From DYIU01 sp038326775 (GTDB lineage: Bacteria; Actinomycetota; Geothermincolia; Fen-727; Anoxymicrobiaceae): a stretch of DNA of 50,618 bases. Each line of letters starts with the position of its first letter. The stretch's first letter is position 1. The notes beneath the pieces are model-generated. The model was not told where the DNA came from, did not search any database, and saw only the letters and a list, made by a program, of their open reading frames with translations. Positions 34,853-42,806 of this stretch are shown piece after piece. The stretch lies in the NCBI GenBank assembly GCA_038326775.1, contig JBBQKJ010000021.1:1-50618 (forward strand), given 5' to 3'. The translations under genes and the position numbers were made by a program.

Positions 34853-36697
34853 TTGTCATCCAGCGGTCGAATCAGGCAGTCCGACATCGAGACGGTGCGC
34901 GACCGCACCGATATAGTCCAGCTTATATCCGACTACGTGCCGCTCAAGAAGTCGGGGCGCCAGTTTCGCGGTCCCTGCCCGTTCCACAAAGAGAAGGAAC
35001 CCTCTTTTTATGTCGACCCGTCCAAGGCGGTTTTCCACTGCTTCGGCTGCAAGGTCGGCGGCAACGCGTTCGACTTCGTGATCAAGGCCGAAAGTCTGAC
35101 ATTCGTCGAGGCCGTGGAGAGGCTGGCCGACCGCATAGGTTTCCAGCTCACGTACGAGGCTTCCTCCGATGCAGATATGAAGGGCCGCATGGAGAAAGAC
35201 CGGCTCTTCAAGCTCAACCAGACAGCGGCGGAATATTACCACTACCTGCTCAAGGAGACAGAGGGTGGAAAAAAAGCCATGGAGTACCTCTCCGGGCGCG
35301 CGTTTGGAAGCGAGATCATCGATGAGTTCAAGCTGGGGTTCGCCCCGCCGGGGTGGGAGAACCTGGCCGGGTTCCTTGGCAAGAAAGGTTTCCCCGCCGT
35401 CGACCTAGTGACGGTCGGCCTTGGCAGAGAGCGCTCGAGCGGGCAGCTAAAAAGCCGCGGCATCTACGATGTCTTCCGCAACCGGGTCATTTTCCCCATT
35501 CTCGACCACCGCGGGCGCGTGGTGGCTTTCGGCGGGCGCACGCTCCCCGGGCAGTCGACCGACAGCGAGCCAAAGTACCTGAACTCGCCCGAGACCCCCA
35601 TATACCGCAAGGGACACACCCTCTACGGCTATCACCAGGCACGAGCCGGCATCCAGGACACGCGCGAGGCAATCGTTGTCGAGGGTTACACCGACCTTCT
35701 CGCCCTTCGCCAGGCGGGGATCGCGCAGGTCGTGGCGACCCTCGGCACTGCGCTTACCGAGAACCACTTCGAGTTGCTGGCGCGCGTATGCGACAATGTC
35801 TTTCTGGCGTTCGACGCCGACCGGGCGGGGATCGACGCGGCGCGACGGGCGCTTGAGTTCTGGAACAGGTTCCGCATGGATGTGTTCGTTGTCAACCTGC
35901 CCGAAGGCGAGGACCCCGCCAGCCTGGTCGAGAAGGGCGGCGCCCGTGCGTTTGCCGGCTGCAAGGACAGCGCCGAGAACCTGCTTGACTTCTCGGTGCG
36001 CAATATCATCGCCGGCTGCGACACTTCGACACCAATGGGGCGGCAGAGGGCTATGGCCTCGTGCGCTCCGGTCATCGCCAGGGTCTCGAGCGACGAGTTT
36101 CGGCCAGTCCGCAACGAGCTGGTCCGGAAGGTGGGGGGCATGCTTGATATGCCCGAGGAGACCATCGAGGTCTACATGCGCCAGGCCATGAAATCCCAGT
36201 CTCGACAGGGGCCGCGGTCCGAGGGTGTTTCGCGCGCCGGGGCAATGTGGGAGAAGGTTGAAGACGAGGCTCTTCAAGTCCTCCTGCATAATCCACAGGT
36301 CCTGCTCGACCAGGTCTACCTGGACTCCGATTACTTCACCGACCCCGCAAATAAAGTATTATTCGATATGTTAAAGGAATTCCAGGTCTGCGACGAAGAA
36401 GATTTACGGGCTGGATTTGACAGCTTCATCAGTGGGACCCTGGAACGGCTTGAAGACGAAAGATTACGCGGCAAGGTGACGCGTTTGCTGGTGCAAGCAC
36501 CTCCGGAATGCAGTCCAGGCTATGAGCATAAGGTCTTTGAGACGCTCAGGTTGAACTTCTTCAAGAGAGAGTTACAGCGGCTGGAGATAGAGACAAGCAA
36601 GGTCAACCCCAAGCTGGAGCCGAAGAAATACGAGGCGCTTTGCGCCCGTCTTCTGGAGATACAACAGGTCATACGGGAGCAGTTTCCATTTGAGTAG
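34853..36697 (+). CDS. dnaG: DNA primase
   Basis: Makes RNA primers at the replication fork. The N-terminal zinc finger has Cys42, His45, Cys63 and Cys66 (GPCPFHKEKEPSF, FHCFGCK). The TOPRIM core shows AIVVEGYTDLLALRQAG and FDADRAGIDAARRA. A DnaB-interacting C-terminal domain follows. TTG at 34853 is preferred (GAGGTGG about 5 bases upstream) over GTG at 34844; 614 residues. A GGCGCTAGCGCC palindrome lies in the leader at about 34815. rpoD follows after 50 bases. Confidence 0.96.
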   Translation: MSSSGRIRQSDIETVRDRTDIVQLISDYVPLKKSGRQFRGPCPFHKEKEPSFYVDPSKAVFHCFGCKVGGNAFDFVIKAESLTFVEAVERLADRIGFQLTYEASSDADMKGRMEKDRLFKLNQTAAEYYHYLLKETEGGKKAMEYLSGRAFGSEIIDEFKLGFAPPGWENLAGFLGKKGFPAVDLVTVGLGRERSSGQLKSRGIYDVFRNRVIFPILDHRGRVVAFGGRTLPGQSTDSEPKYLNSPETPIYRKGHTLYGYHQARAGIQDTREAIVVEGYTDLLALRQAGIAQVVATLGTALTENHFELLARVCDNVFLAFDADRAGIDAARRALEFWNRFRMDVFVVNLPEGEDPASLVEKGGARAFAGCKDSAENLLDFSVRNIIAGCDTSTPMGRQRAMASCAPVIARVSSDEFRPVRNELVRKVGGMLDMPEETIEVYMRQAMKSQSRQGPRSEGVSRAGAMWEKVEDEALQVLLHNPQVLLDQVYLDSDYFTDPANKVLFDMLKEFQVCDEEDLRAGFDSFISGTLERLEDERLRGKVTRLLVQAPPECSPGYEHKVFETLRLNFFKRELQRLEIETSKVNPKLEPKKYEALCARLLEIQQVIREQFPFE

Positions 36698-36747
36698 AGC
36701 CGGCGCCGAGCGCCCCGTGGGCCCCGCCGGGCGGAGAAGACTGATAC

Positions 36748-37935
36748 ATGGTTGAAGACTGGAAAGACCACGACATAGACGAAGTGCGGGAGCTCGCCAC
36801 CCTTGGGCAGAAGAGTGGCTCGTTGACCACAGACGAGATAGTCGAGCGACTCAAGACGGTCGAGCTTACCCCCGACCAGGTAGACAGCGTTTTCGTCTTT
36901 CTGTCCGATCTCGGTATCGATATAACGGATGAAGCGGTTGACGAGATCAAGGAGGAGATGGAGGAGGAGCGCAAAGGGGGCGGAAAAGCCCACGGCGCGG
37001 AGCTCGACCTGTCCGTTCAGCCCGCCACGAACGACCCGGTGCGCATGTACCTCAAAGAGATAGGCAAAGTCTCGTTGCTCACCGGCCCGCAGGAGGTTGC
37101 GCTGGCCAAGCGCATCGAGGCCGGCGAGGCGGCTTCGGACCGCCTGGCCTCCGACGAGAAGCTGAGAAGCGGCGATATAGAGAGCCTGCAGGCCCTCGAG
37201 GATGACGGGCTCGAGGCCAAGAAGAAACTGGTCGAAGCGAACCTGCGGCTGGTGGTAAGCATCGCCAAGCGCTACGTTGGCCGCGGCATGCTCTTTCTCG
37301 ATCTCATCCAGGAGGGGAACCTCGGCCTGATCCGCGCCGTTGAGAAGTTCGACCACGGCAAGGGTTATAAGTTCAGCACGTATGCCACCTGGTGGATACG
37401 CCAGGCCATAACCCGCGCCATAGCGGACCAGGCCCGCACCATACGCATCCCGGTGCACATGGTAGAGACCATCAACAAGCTTGTGAGGGTGCAGCGCCAG
37501 CTGCTCCAGGACCTCGGCCGCGAGCCGCTGCCCGAGGAGATAGCCAACGAGATGGAGCTGACTCCGGAGAAGGTGCGCGAGATACTGAAGGTGAGCCAGG
37601 AGCCGGTCTCCCTGGAGACGCCTATCGGTGAGGAAGAGGATAGCCACCTCGGCGACTTCATCGAGGATTCCGGCGCGGCGGTCCCGGTGGACGCGGCCGC
37701 CTTTAAGCTGCTCCAGGAGCAGCTCGAGGAAGTGCTCGACGACCTCAACACCAGGGAGAAGAGGGTCATACAGCTCAGGTTCGGACTGCTCGACGGCCAG
37801 CCGAGGACCCTCGAGGAGGTCGGAAAGGTTTTCGGCGTCACCCGCGAGCGCATACGGCAGATCGAGTCAAAGACGCTTTCCAAGCTGCGTCATCCCTCCC
37901 GCAGCGGCAGGCTTCGCGACTACATAGAAGATTGA
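36748..37935 (+). CDS. rpoD: Primary RNA polymerase sigma factor (sigma-70/SigA)
   Basis: Housekeeping sigma factor, 395 residues. Region 1.1-like N-terminus, region 1.2 NDPVRMYLKEIGKVSLLT, region 2 with FLDLIQEGNLGLIRAVEKFD and YATWWIRQAITRAIADQ (the -10 recognising helix), region 3, and region 4.2 with TLEEVGKVFGVTRERIRQIE that binds the -35. No long region 1.2-2.1 insertion as in proteobacteria. Closes the dgt-dnaG-rpoD operon. A half palindrome CCTGACCCC overlaps its stop codon region. Confidence 0.97.
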   Translation: MVEDWKDHDIDEVRELATLGQKSGSLTTDEIVERLKTVELTPDQVDSVFVFLSDLGIDITDEAVDEIKEEMEEERKGGGKAHGAELDLSVQPATNDPVRMYLKEIGKVSLLTGPQEVALAKRIEAGEAASDRLASDEKLRSGDIESLQALEDDGLEAKKKLVEANLRLVVSIAKRYVGRGMLFLDLIQEGNLGLIRAVEKFDHGKGYKFSTYATWWIRQAITRAIADQARTIRIPVHMVETINKLVRVQRQLLQDLGREPLPEEIANEMELTPEKVREILKVSQEPVSLETPIGEEEDSHLGDFIEDSGAAVPVDAAAFKLLQEQLEEVLDDLNTREKRVIQLRFGLLDGQPRTLEEVGKVFGVTRERIRQIESKTLSKLRHPSRSGRLRDYIED

Positions 37936-38038
37936 CCTGACCCCAAAATATGACGCTGAGATAGTAGATGGCAGGATTCCCGTTGCGCGCGGCAAACCTA
38001 GCGTTGGAGTGATCTGAATCCTACGTCAGGAGGGCATC

Positions 38039-38332
38039 ATGGCTGAGGCGTACCACGAGCCTTTGGAGCTGATCCCAGAGGAGGCGCGCGACTACCACCG
38101 GGCAATAGTGTCGATGATCGAGGAGTTCCAGGCTATCGACTGGTATCACCAGAGGATCGTCGCCTCGAAGGACCCGGAGCTCCAGGCGATCCTGGCGCAC
38201 AACCGCGACGAGGAGAAAGAGCACGCCTCGATGCTGCTGGAGTGGCTGCGGAGGCGGGACGATGCGCTCTCGAAAGAACTTAAGGATTACATGTTCAGCG
38301 AGGGCGACCTCACGAAGATGGAGGAAGGATAA
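38039..38332 (+). CDS. EncFtn-type encapsulated ferritin-like protein
   Basis: Small two-helix ferroxidase of 97 residues. In known EncFtn proteins two chains make a four-helix unit that oxidises Fe(II), usually inside an encapsulin shell. Sequence pattern MIEEFQAIDWYHQR and HNRDEEKEHASMLLEWLRR is the family hallmark. By alignment in mind to the Rhodospirillum protein, Glu29, Glu59 and His62 are the di-iron ligands and Trp35/Tyr36 are kept. The entry-site position that is Glu34 there is Gln31 here. No encapsulin gene lies in the window, and the chain ends MEEG with no cargo-loading tail. CAGGAGGG precedes the ATG. It ends 3 bases before the next gene's start, so the two are coupled. Confidence 0.88.
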   Translation: MAEAYHEPLELIPEEARDYHRAIVSMIEEFQAIDWYHQRIVASKDPELQAILAHNRDEEKEHASMLLEWLRRRDDALSKELKDYMFSEGDLTKMEEG

Positions 38333-38335
38333 CAA

Positions 38336-39139
38336 CTGGGGCGGGGCATAAGAGAGCTTCTGGAAGACCAATACGAGAGGTACAACCGCCGCGAGTTTGT
38401 GCATCCTGACCCGCTCGAGTTCCTCTACCGCTACAGTTCTGCCAGCGACCGTGAGGTAGTCGCGCTCGTGGCGTCCTGTCTCGCTTACGGTAAGGTCGCA
38501 CTCATTCTCCGCAGTGTGGAATCGGTCCTCGAGAATATGGGGCCGTCGCCCTGCGAATTCGTCACCGGGTCCGCCGACACCGCGCTTGCCAGCGCTTTCG
38601 GCGGATTCAAGCACCGTTTCACAACCGGTGAAGAGCTGGGTCGGCTTCTTGTCGGCGTGAAGCGCGCCCTCGGTGAGCACGGCTCCCTCAACGCGTGCTT
38701 CACCTCGGGGCTCGGACGCCGCGACGAGACCGTGACGCGCGCGCTCGGTGAGTTTACGGCAGCGTTGAGCGGCCTTTCGGGCCAGCCGTGCCTTTTCCTC
38801 CTGCCTGATCCGGCCAGGGGCAGCGCCTGCAAGAGGCTCAACCTTTTTCTGCGCTGGCTGGTCAGGAAAGACCGGGTGGACCCTGGAGGATGGCGCGGCG
38901 TGCCTCGCTCGAAGTTGATCGTCCCACTCGACACCCACATGTACAAGGTGGGCCTCGCGCTCGGTTTCACCTCGCGCCGGAGCGCGGACCTGCGCGCAGC
39001 GCTCGAGGTAACCGCTGGATTCCGCGGGATTGTGCCGGAGGACCCGGTGCGATACGATTTTGCCCTGACGCGCCTGGGGATTCGTGACGACGTTTCACTC
39101 AGTAGTTTTCTTTCCCGGGTTGACCAAGCTCAATGCTGA
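38336..39139 (+). CDS. TIGR02757/DUF2400 family protein (CTG start)
   Basis: Conserved bacterial protein of unknown function. The family N-terminus, a helix like IRELLEDQYERYN followed by PDPLEFLYRY, is found only if translation begins upstream of the GTG at 38399. In that frame, between the ferritin stop at 38330 and 38399, there is no ATG, GTG or TTG. CTG at 38336 has GGAGGAAGG 7 bases before it and gives 267 residues. Later family segments are VALVASCLAYGKV, SACKRLNLFLRWLVRKD, and VPLDTHMYKVGLALGFTSRR, which recall HhH DNA-glycosylase-like proteins, though no such activity is established. Confidence 0.85.
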   Translation: MGRGIRELLEDQYERYNRREFVHPDPLEFLYRYSSASDREVVALVASCLAYGKVALILRSVESVLENMGPSPCEFVTGSADTALASAFGGFKHRFTTGEELGRLLVGVKRALGEHGSLNACFTSGLGRRDETVTRALGEFTAALSGLSGQPCLFLLPDPARGSACKRLNLFLRWLVRKDRVDPGGWRGVPRSKLIVPLDTHMYKVGLALGFTSRRSADLRAALEVTAGFRGIVPEDPVRYDFALTRLGIRDDVSLSSFLSRVDQAQC

Positions 39140-39184
39140 AGGCGCTCGCGCCATGGTAATAATCTTCTAAAAACAGGAGGAGAT

Positions 39185-39760
39185 ATGCCTGAACTCAAGG
39201 GCTCGAAGACCGAGGTCAACCTGCTCACTTCGTTCGCGGGCGAGTCGCAGGCGAGGAACCGCTATACGTACTTCGCGAGCCAGGCCCGAAAGGATGGCTT
39301 CATTCAGATAGCGGACATCTTCGAGGAGACAGCAAACCAGGAAAGGGAGCATGCCAAGCGTTTCTTCAAGTTCCTTCCCGGGGGGACCGCTGAAGTGAGC
39401 GCGACGTTCCCGGCGGGCGTCATCGCCTCGACTGGCGACAACCTGAAGGCGGCCGCCGCGGGAGAAAACTACGAATGGACGGAGATGTACCCAGGTTTCG
39501 CCAAGGTTGCCCGCGAGGAGGGCTTCGAGGAGATAGCCAGGGTCTGGGAGGCGATAACAGTCGCCGAGAAGCAGCATGAGAAGCGATACTTGGGGCTGCT
39601 CGCCAATGTCGAGGGGGGCACAGTCTTCAAGAAAGACAGGCCGGTGGTCTGGCGCTGCCGCAACTGCGGGTACCTGCACGAGGGCACAGAGACGCCGGCG
39701 TCCTGCCCGGCCTGCGCCCACCCGCGCGATTATAACGAGCTGCTGGCCGAGAACTGGTAG
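39185..39760 (+). CDS. Rubrerythrin
   Basis: NADH-linked peroxide reductase of anaerobes, 191 residues. The N-terminal ferritin-like di-iron domain has repeated Exx(H/Y) patterns: FAGESQARNRYTYFA, ETANQEREHAKRF and ITVAEKQHEKRY. The C-terminal rubredoxin-like domain has CRNCGYLHEG and CPACAHP for one Fe(Cys)4 site. GGAGGAG lies before the ATG. It opens the superoxide/peroxide/O2 defence group that continues to 42.2 kb. Confidence 0.96.
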   Translation: MPELKGSKTEVNLLTSFAGESQARNRYTYFASQARKDGFIQIADIFEETANQEREHAKRFFKFLPGGTAEVSATFPAGVIASTGDNLKAAAAGENYEWTEMYPGFAKVAREEGFEEIARVWEAITVAEKQHEKRYLGLLANVEGGTVFKKDRPVVWRCRNCGYLHEGTETPASCPACAHPRDYNELLAENW

Positions 39761-39902
39761 GCACCTCGAACTTTTGCATCCTTTATAGGAAAACAGGACT
39801 CGCTGTCGAAATATGACACCGTAGGTTCCCTCAGGGGGCCTCATCGGTGTCTGCTCATAAAGCCGAGCCGGCGTAGTGCCGGCAGGGAAGGGGGAATTAG
39901 TG

Positions 39903-40277
39903 ATGGCGGAACGGCTACAGGTTTACGAGTGCGAGAAGTGCGGGAATATCGTCGAGTTGTTCCGGGGCGGTGAAGGCGAGCTGGTCTGCTGCGGCGAGCC
40001 GATGAAGTTGTTGGAGGAGAACACGACCGATGCCGCTGTCGAGAAGCACGTGCCGGTCATCGAGAAGGTAGAGGGCGGAATTCTGGTCAAGGTCGGCAGC
40101 GTCGCGCACCCGATGGTCGAAGAGCACCATATCGAGTGGATAGAGGCCATCGACGGCGACGTGATACACGTGGCTTTCCTGAAGCCGACGGGCGAGCCCG
40201 AAGCGTTTTTCCCCATCGACAGGACCGACGTGACCGCGCGGGAGCACTGCAATCTACACGGCCTCTGGAAGGCATGA
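39903..40277 (+). CDS. dfx: Desulfoferrodoxin (superoxide reductase)
   Basis: Reduces superoxide to peroxide without making O2. Two-iron type: center I Cys10, Cys13, Cys29 and Cys30; center II ligands in KHVPV, AHPMVEEHHIEW and the C-terminal CNLHGLW. 124 residues. ATG at 39903 is used, with a purine-rich GGAAGGGGGA upstream. In the 142-base gap before it a CCGGC/GCCGG hairpin lies near 39870-39885. Confidence 0.96.
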   Translation: MAERLQVYECEKCGNIVELFRGGEGELVCCGEPMKLLEENTTDAAVEKHVPVIEKVEGGILVKVGSVAHPMVEEHHIEWIEAIDGDVIHVAFLKPTGEPEAFFPIDRTDVTAREHCNLHGLWKA

Positions 40278-40317
40278 AAGACCGCTCCCGGGTTGTGCAG
40301 TAGAGGGGGAATTTCCG

Positions 40318-41532
40318 ATGGGCGTGCCTTTCGAGGCCGTTAAAATAAGCGAGCACGTTTACTGGGTTGGAGCGATCGACTGGGGCATTAAAGACTTTCA
40401 CGGTTACAGCACCAGGCGCGGGTCAACCTATAACGCCTACCTGGTGGTGGCCGATGACGTGATACTCATCGACACGGTCAAGGCGCCTTTCAAGGATGAG
40501 CTGCTCTCGCGGGTAGCGTCGGTGACCGACCCGAAGAACATACGTTACATCATCTCCAATCACTCGGAGATGGACCACTCGGGGTCGCTGCCGGGGGTCA
40601 TCGAGGCGGTGAAGCCCGAGAAAGTGTTCGCCTCCACCATGGGGGTGAAGGCGCTGGGCGCCCACTTCCACCTGGACAGGGAGATAATAGCAGTCAAGGA
40701 CTCGGAGCAGCTCGACCTGGGCGGCCTGCACCTCACCTGCTTCGAGACCCGCATGCTCCACTGGCCCGATAGCATGGTGACATACGTTGCCGAAGACAAG
40801 CTGCTGTTCTCCCAGGACGGGTTCGGGATGCACCTGGCCACCAGCGACAGGTTCGCCGACCAGATGCCCGACAGGCTCATTTTGGAGGAGGGGTCCAAGT
40901 ACTATGCCAACATACTCATGCCTTACAGCAATCTCGTAACGAAGCTGCTGGACAGGATAAAGAACCTTGGCGTAGAGATAGACTTCATCTGCCCGGACCA
41001 CGGCCCGATCTGGCGCAAGGGCTGTGACAGGATACTGAACCTCTGGGGCCGGTGGGCGGCCCAGGAGCCCACGAACAAGGTGGTGATAGTCTACGATACG
41101 ATGTGGGGGAGCACCGATGTAATGGGCAGAGTGATCGGTGAGGCGATGCAGGCCGAGGGCGTAGCCGTCGAGGTGATGCCCCTGAAGACCTGTGACCGGA
41201 GCGCGGTGGTGACTCAGGTGCTTGACGCGGGAGCCCTGCTGGTCGGGACGCCAACCATCAACAACGGCATCTTCCCGACGGTCTCGGACATCCTCACATA
41301 CCTCAAGGGTTTGAAACCGAAGAACCTTGTGGGCGCCGCGTTCGGCTCCTACGGTTGGAGCGGCGAGGGGGTCAAGCTGGTCAACGAGGCGATGGCGGAG
41401 ATGAAGGTCGAGATAGTGCATGAACCGCTTAACATCAACTACGTCCCTGACGGCGAGGCTTTCGGCGACTGCCGCGAGCTCGGCGCGGCAGTGGCGAAGA
41501 AGCTGAATGAAGTGGTGAAGAGTGGGAGCTGA
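40318..41532 (+). CDS. Flavodiiron protein (FprA-type O2/NO reductase)
   Basis: A-type flavodiiron protein, 404 residues. The metallo-beta-lactamase-like domain holds the di-iron site: HSEMDH, then His in RMLHWPDS, Asp in FSQDGFG and His in CPDHGPIW. The C-terminal flavodoxin domain starts VIVYDTMWGSTDVMG for FMN. It would reduce O2 to water (or NO to N2O) with electrons from rubredoxin, whose gene lies 0.5 kb downstream. GAGGGGGAA precedes the ATG. Confidence 0.95.
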   Translation: MGVPFEAVKISEHVYWVGAIDWGIKDFHGYSTRRGSTYNAYLVVADDVILIDTVKAPFKDELLSRVASVTDPKNIRYIISNHSEMDHSGSLPGVIEAVKPEKVFASTMGVKALGAHFHLDREIIAVKDSEQLDLGGLHLTCFETRMLHWPDSMVTYVAEDKLLFSQDGFGMHLATSDRFADQMPDRLILEEGSKYYANILMPYSNLVTKLLDRIKNLGVEIDFICPDHGPIWRKGCDRILNLWGRWAAQEPTNKVVIVYDTMWGSTDVMGRVIGEAMQAEGVAVEVMPLKTCDRSAVVTQVLDAGALLVGTPTINNGIFPTVSDILTYLKGLKPKNLVGAAFGSYGWSGEGVKLVNEAMAEMKVEIVHEPLNINYVPDGEAFGDCRELGAAVAKKLNEVVKSGS

Positions 41533-42055
41533 GCTTGACCCCAGGAGCCTGTGGAGCATCAGTTACGGAATATACGTGGTGACCTCCGCGTACGACGGCA
41601 AGGCAAACGGCCAGATAGCGAACGCCGTAACCCAGGTTGCCGCCGAGCCACCGCGCGTCCTCGTGGCTATCAACAAGGACAACTACACCCACGAGTTCAT
41701 CACCAAGAGCGGCGCCTTCGCCGTCTCCGTGCTCGAAGAAAGCGTGCCAATGACGTTTATAGGGCGCTTCGGCTTCAAGACGGGCACGGAATCCGATAAG
41801 CTTTCGGGTGTGGAATACGAAGAGGGGAGCACCGGCAGCCCCTGCGTCACCGAGTACGCAATAGCTTTTTTCGAGGCGAAGGTGTTCGCGACCGCCGACG
41901 CCGGGACTCACACGATTTTTATTGGAGACGTGGTCAGCGGGAAGGTTTTGAAAGCCGACGGCAAGCCGTTGACCTACGCGCAGTACCAGGCCAACAAGGG
42001 CAAAGCCCCCAAGAACGCGCCGACATACAGGGCGCCCGAGAAGAAAGGGGAATAG
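41522..42055 (+). CDS. Flavin reductase-like FMN-binding protein
   Basis: Split-barrel FMN-binding domain protein, 177 residues: SLWSISYGIYVVTSAYDG, NAVTQVAAEPPRVLVAI, and GDVVSGKVL. Proteins of this kind next to flavodiiron proteins or fused to rubredoxin act as NAD(P)H:rubredoxin oxidoreductases (the HRB type). Here the FMN domain and rubredoxin are separate genes 3 bases apart, and the start overlaps the flavodiiron gene by 11 bases, so the three are coupled. Confidence 0.9.
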   Translation: MGAELDPRSLWSISYGIYVVTSAYDGKANGQIANAVTQVAAEPPRVLVAINKDNYTHEFITKSGAFAVSVLEESVPMTFIGRFGFKTGTESDKLSGVEYEEGSTGSPCVTEYAIAFFEAKVFATADAGTHTIFIGDVVSGKVLKADGKPLTYAQYQANKGKAPKNAPTYRAPEKKGE

Positions 42056-42058
42056 GGT

Positions 42059-42220
42059 ATGAAGAGGTACGTCTGCCGAGTTTGCGGTTACATCTACGAC
42101 CCCGCCGAGGGCGACTCCGAGAGCGGCGTCGCGCCGGGGACCGCCTTCGAGGACCTTCCGGACGACTGGGTGTGTCCCGTCTGCGGAGCGGAGAAGAGCG
42201 AGTTCTCCCCGGAGGACTAG
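42059..42220 (+). CDS. Rubredoxin
   Basis: 53-residue electron carrier. Reading from the ATG at 42059 gives CRVCGYIYDPAEGD and, near the end, WVCPVCGAEKSEF, with iron ligands Cys6, Cys9, Cys39 and Cys42. Lies 3 bases after the flavin reductase, so it is the likely electron donor to the flavodiiron protein, rubrerythrin and desulfoferrodoxin encoded upstream. A strong hairpin follows 21 bases downstream. Confidence 0.97.
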   Translation: MKRYVCRVCGYIYDPAEGDSESGVAPGTAFEDLPDDWVCPVCGAEKSEFSPED

Positions 42221-42241
42221 GCACCGGCTGACCTGCCATCC

Positions 42242-42270
42242 TGAGCCGGGGCTTTTTTAGCCCCGGCTCA
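42242..42270 (+). terminator. Strong stem-loop terminator after rubredoxin
   Basis: TGAGCCGGGGC and GCCCCGGCTCA pair perfectly (11 bases, 12 with an outer loop T-A), with a T-rich loop. No long T-run follows, so termination may be weaker or Rho-assisted. It separates the rubredoxin operon from the Rrf2 promoter. Confidence 0.75.
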
Positions 42271-42300
42271 TTGCTTGACGCCGAACTCACGGCTTTCGCC

Positions 42301-42328
42301 TTGACAGGCTCCTGATATCTGGTATTAT
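42301..42328 (+). promoter_or_regulatory. Sigma-70 promoter of the Rrf2 operon
   Basis: A perfect TTGACA at 42301-42306, 16-base spacer and TATTAT at 42323-42328, 50 bases before the Rrf2 ATG. Confidence 0.75.
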
Positions 42329-42344
42329 GGTACTCCTTTACCAG
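42319..42344. promoter_or_regulatory. Candidate Rrf2 autoregulatory operator
   Basis: Inverted repeat CTGGTA (42319-42324) and TACCAG (42339-42344) spans the -10 box and likely start point, where a dimeric repressor would block transcription. Rrf2 regulators often bind their own promoter. Inference. Confidence 0.4.
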
Positions 42345-42377
42345 TAATGGATAACGAGGGGAACGGTTCGAACTCGC

Positions 42378-42806
42378 ATGGCAAGCGTAGTGAAAGTCAC
42401 TGAAGCAGCGTCTCTCGGCCTGCATACCATGGTCCTCCTTGCAGGAGAGCCTGGCCGGCGCTTCCCGACAAGAGAGATAGCCCGCAGGCTCGGCGCTTCC
42501 GAGGCGCACCTGGCTAAGGTGCTGCAGCGTCTGGCCAGGGTGGGTCTCGTGGGGTCGATCCGTGGCCCCGGGGGAGGTTTCACCCTCAGCGAAAAGAAAG
42601 GTAACGCGACCCTGCTGGAAGTTTACGAGGCCGTCGACGGCCCCATGGTCGAAAGCGTTTGCCTCCTTGGAAGCCCGGCGTGCAGCGGCGAAGAGTGCAT
42701 ACTGGGTGGCTTGCTGGAAACCGCTAACCGGGAAGTAAGAGAGTACCTGGCCGGGACGAGGCTCTCCGAACTCACGAGTGTCTTTGGAGGGAACAATGGT
42801 GACTAG
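42378..42806 (+). CDS. Rrf2 family transcriptional regulator
   Basis: Winged-helix regulator of the IscR/NsrR group, 142 residues. Helix-turn-helix with TREIARRLGASEAHLAKVLQRL and the wing RGPGGGFTLSE. Three cysteines at 95, 102 and 107 (VCLLGSPACSGEECILGG) are placed to hold an Fe-S cluster, which would sense iron-sulfur status, O2 or NO. It heads an operon with an Fe-S protein, a zinc-ribbon protein and a cupin; the next gene overlaps it by 11 bases. Confidence 0.93.
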   Translation: MASVVKVTEAASLGLHTMVLLAGEPGRRFPTREIARRLGASEAHLAKVLQRLARVGLVGSIRGPGGGFTLSEKKGNATLLEVYEAVDGPMVESVCLLGSPACSGEECILGGLLETANREVREYLAGTRLSELTSVFGGNNGD

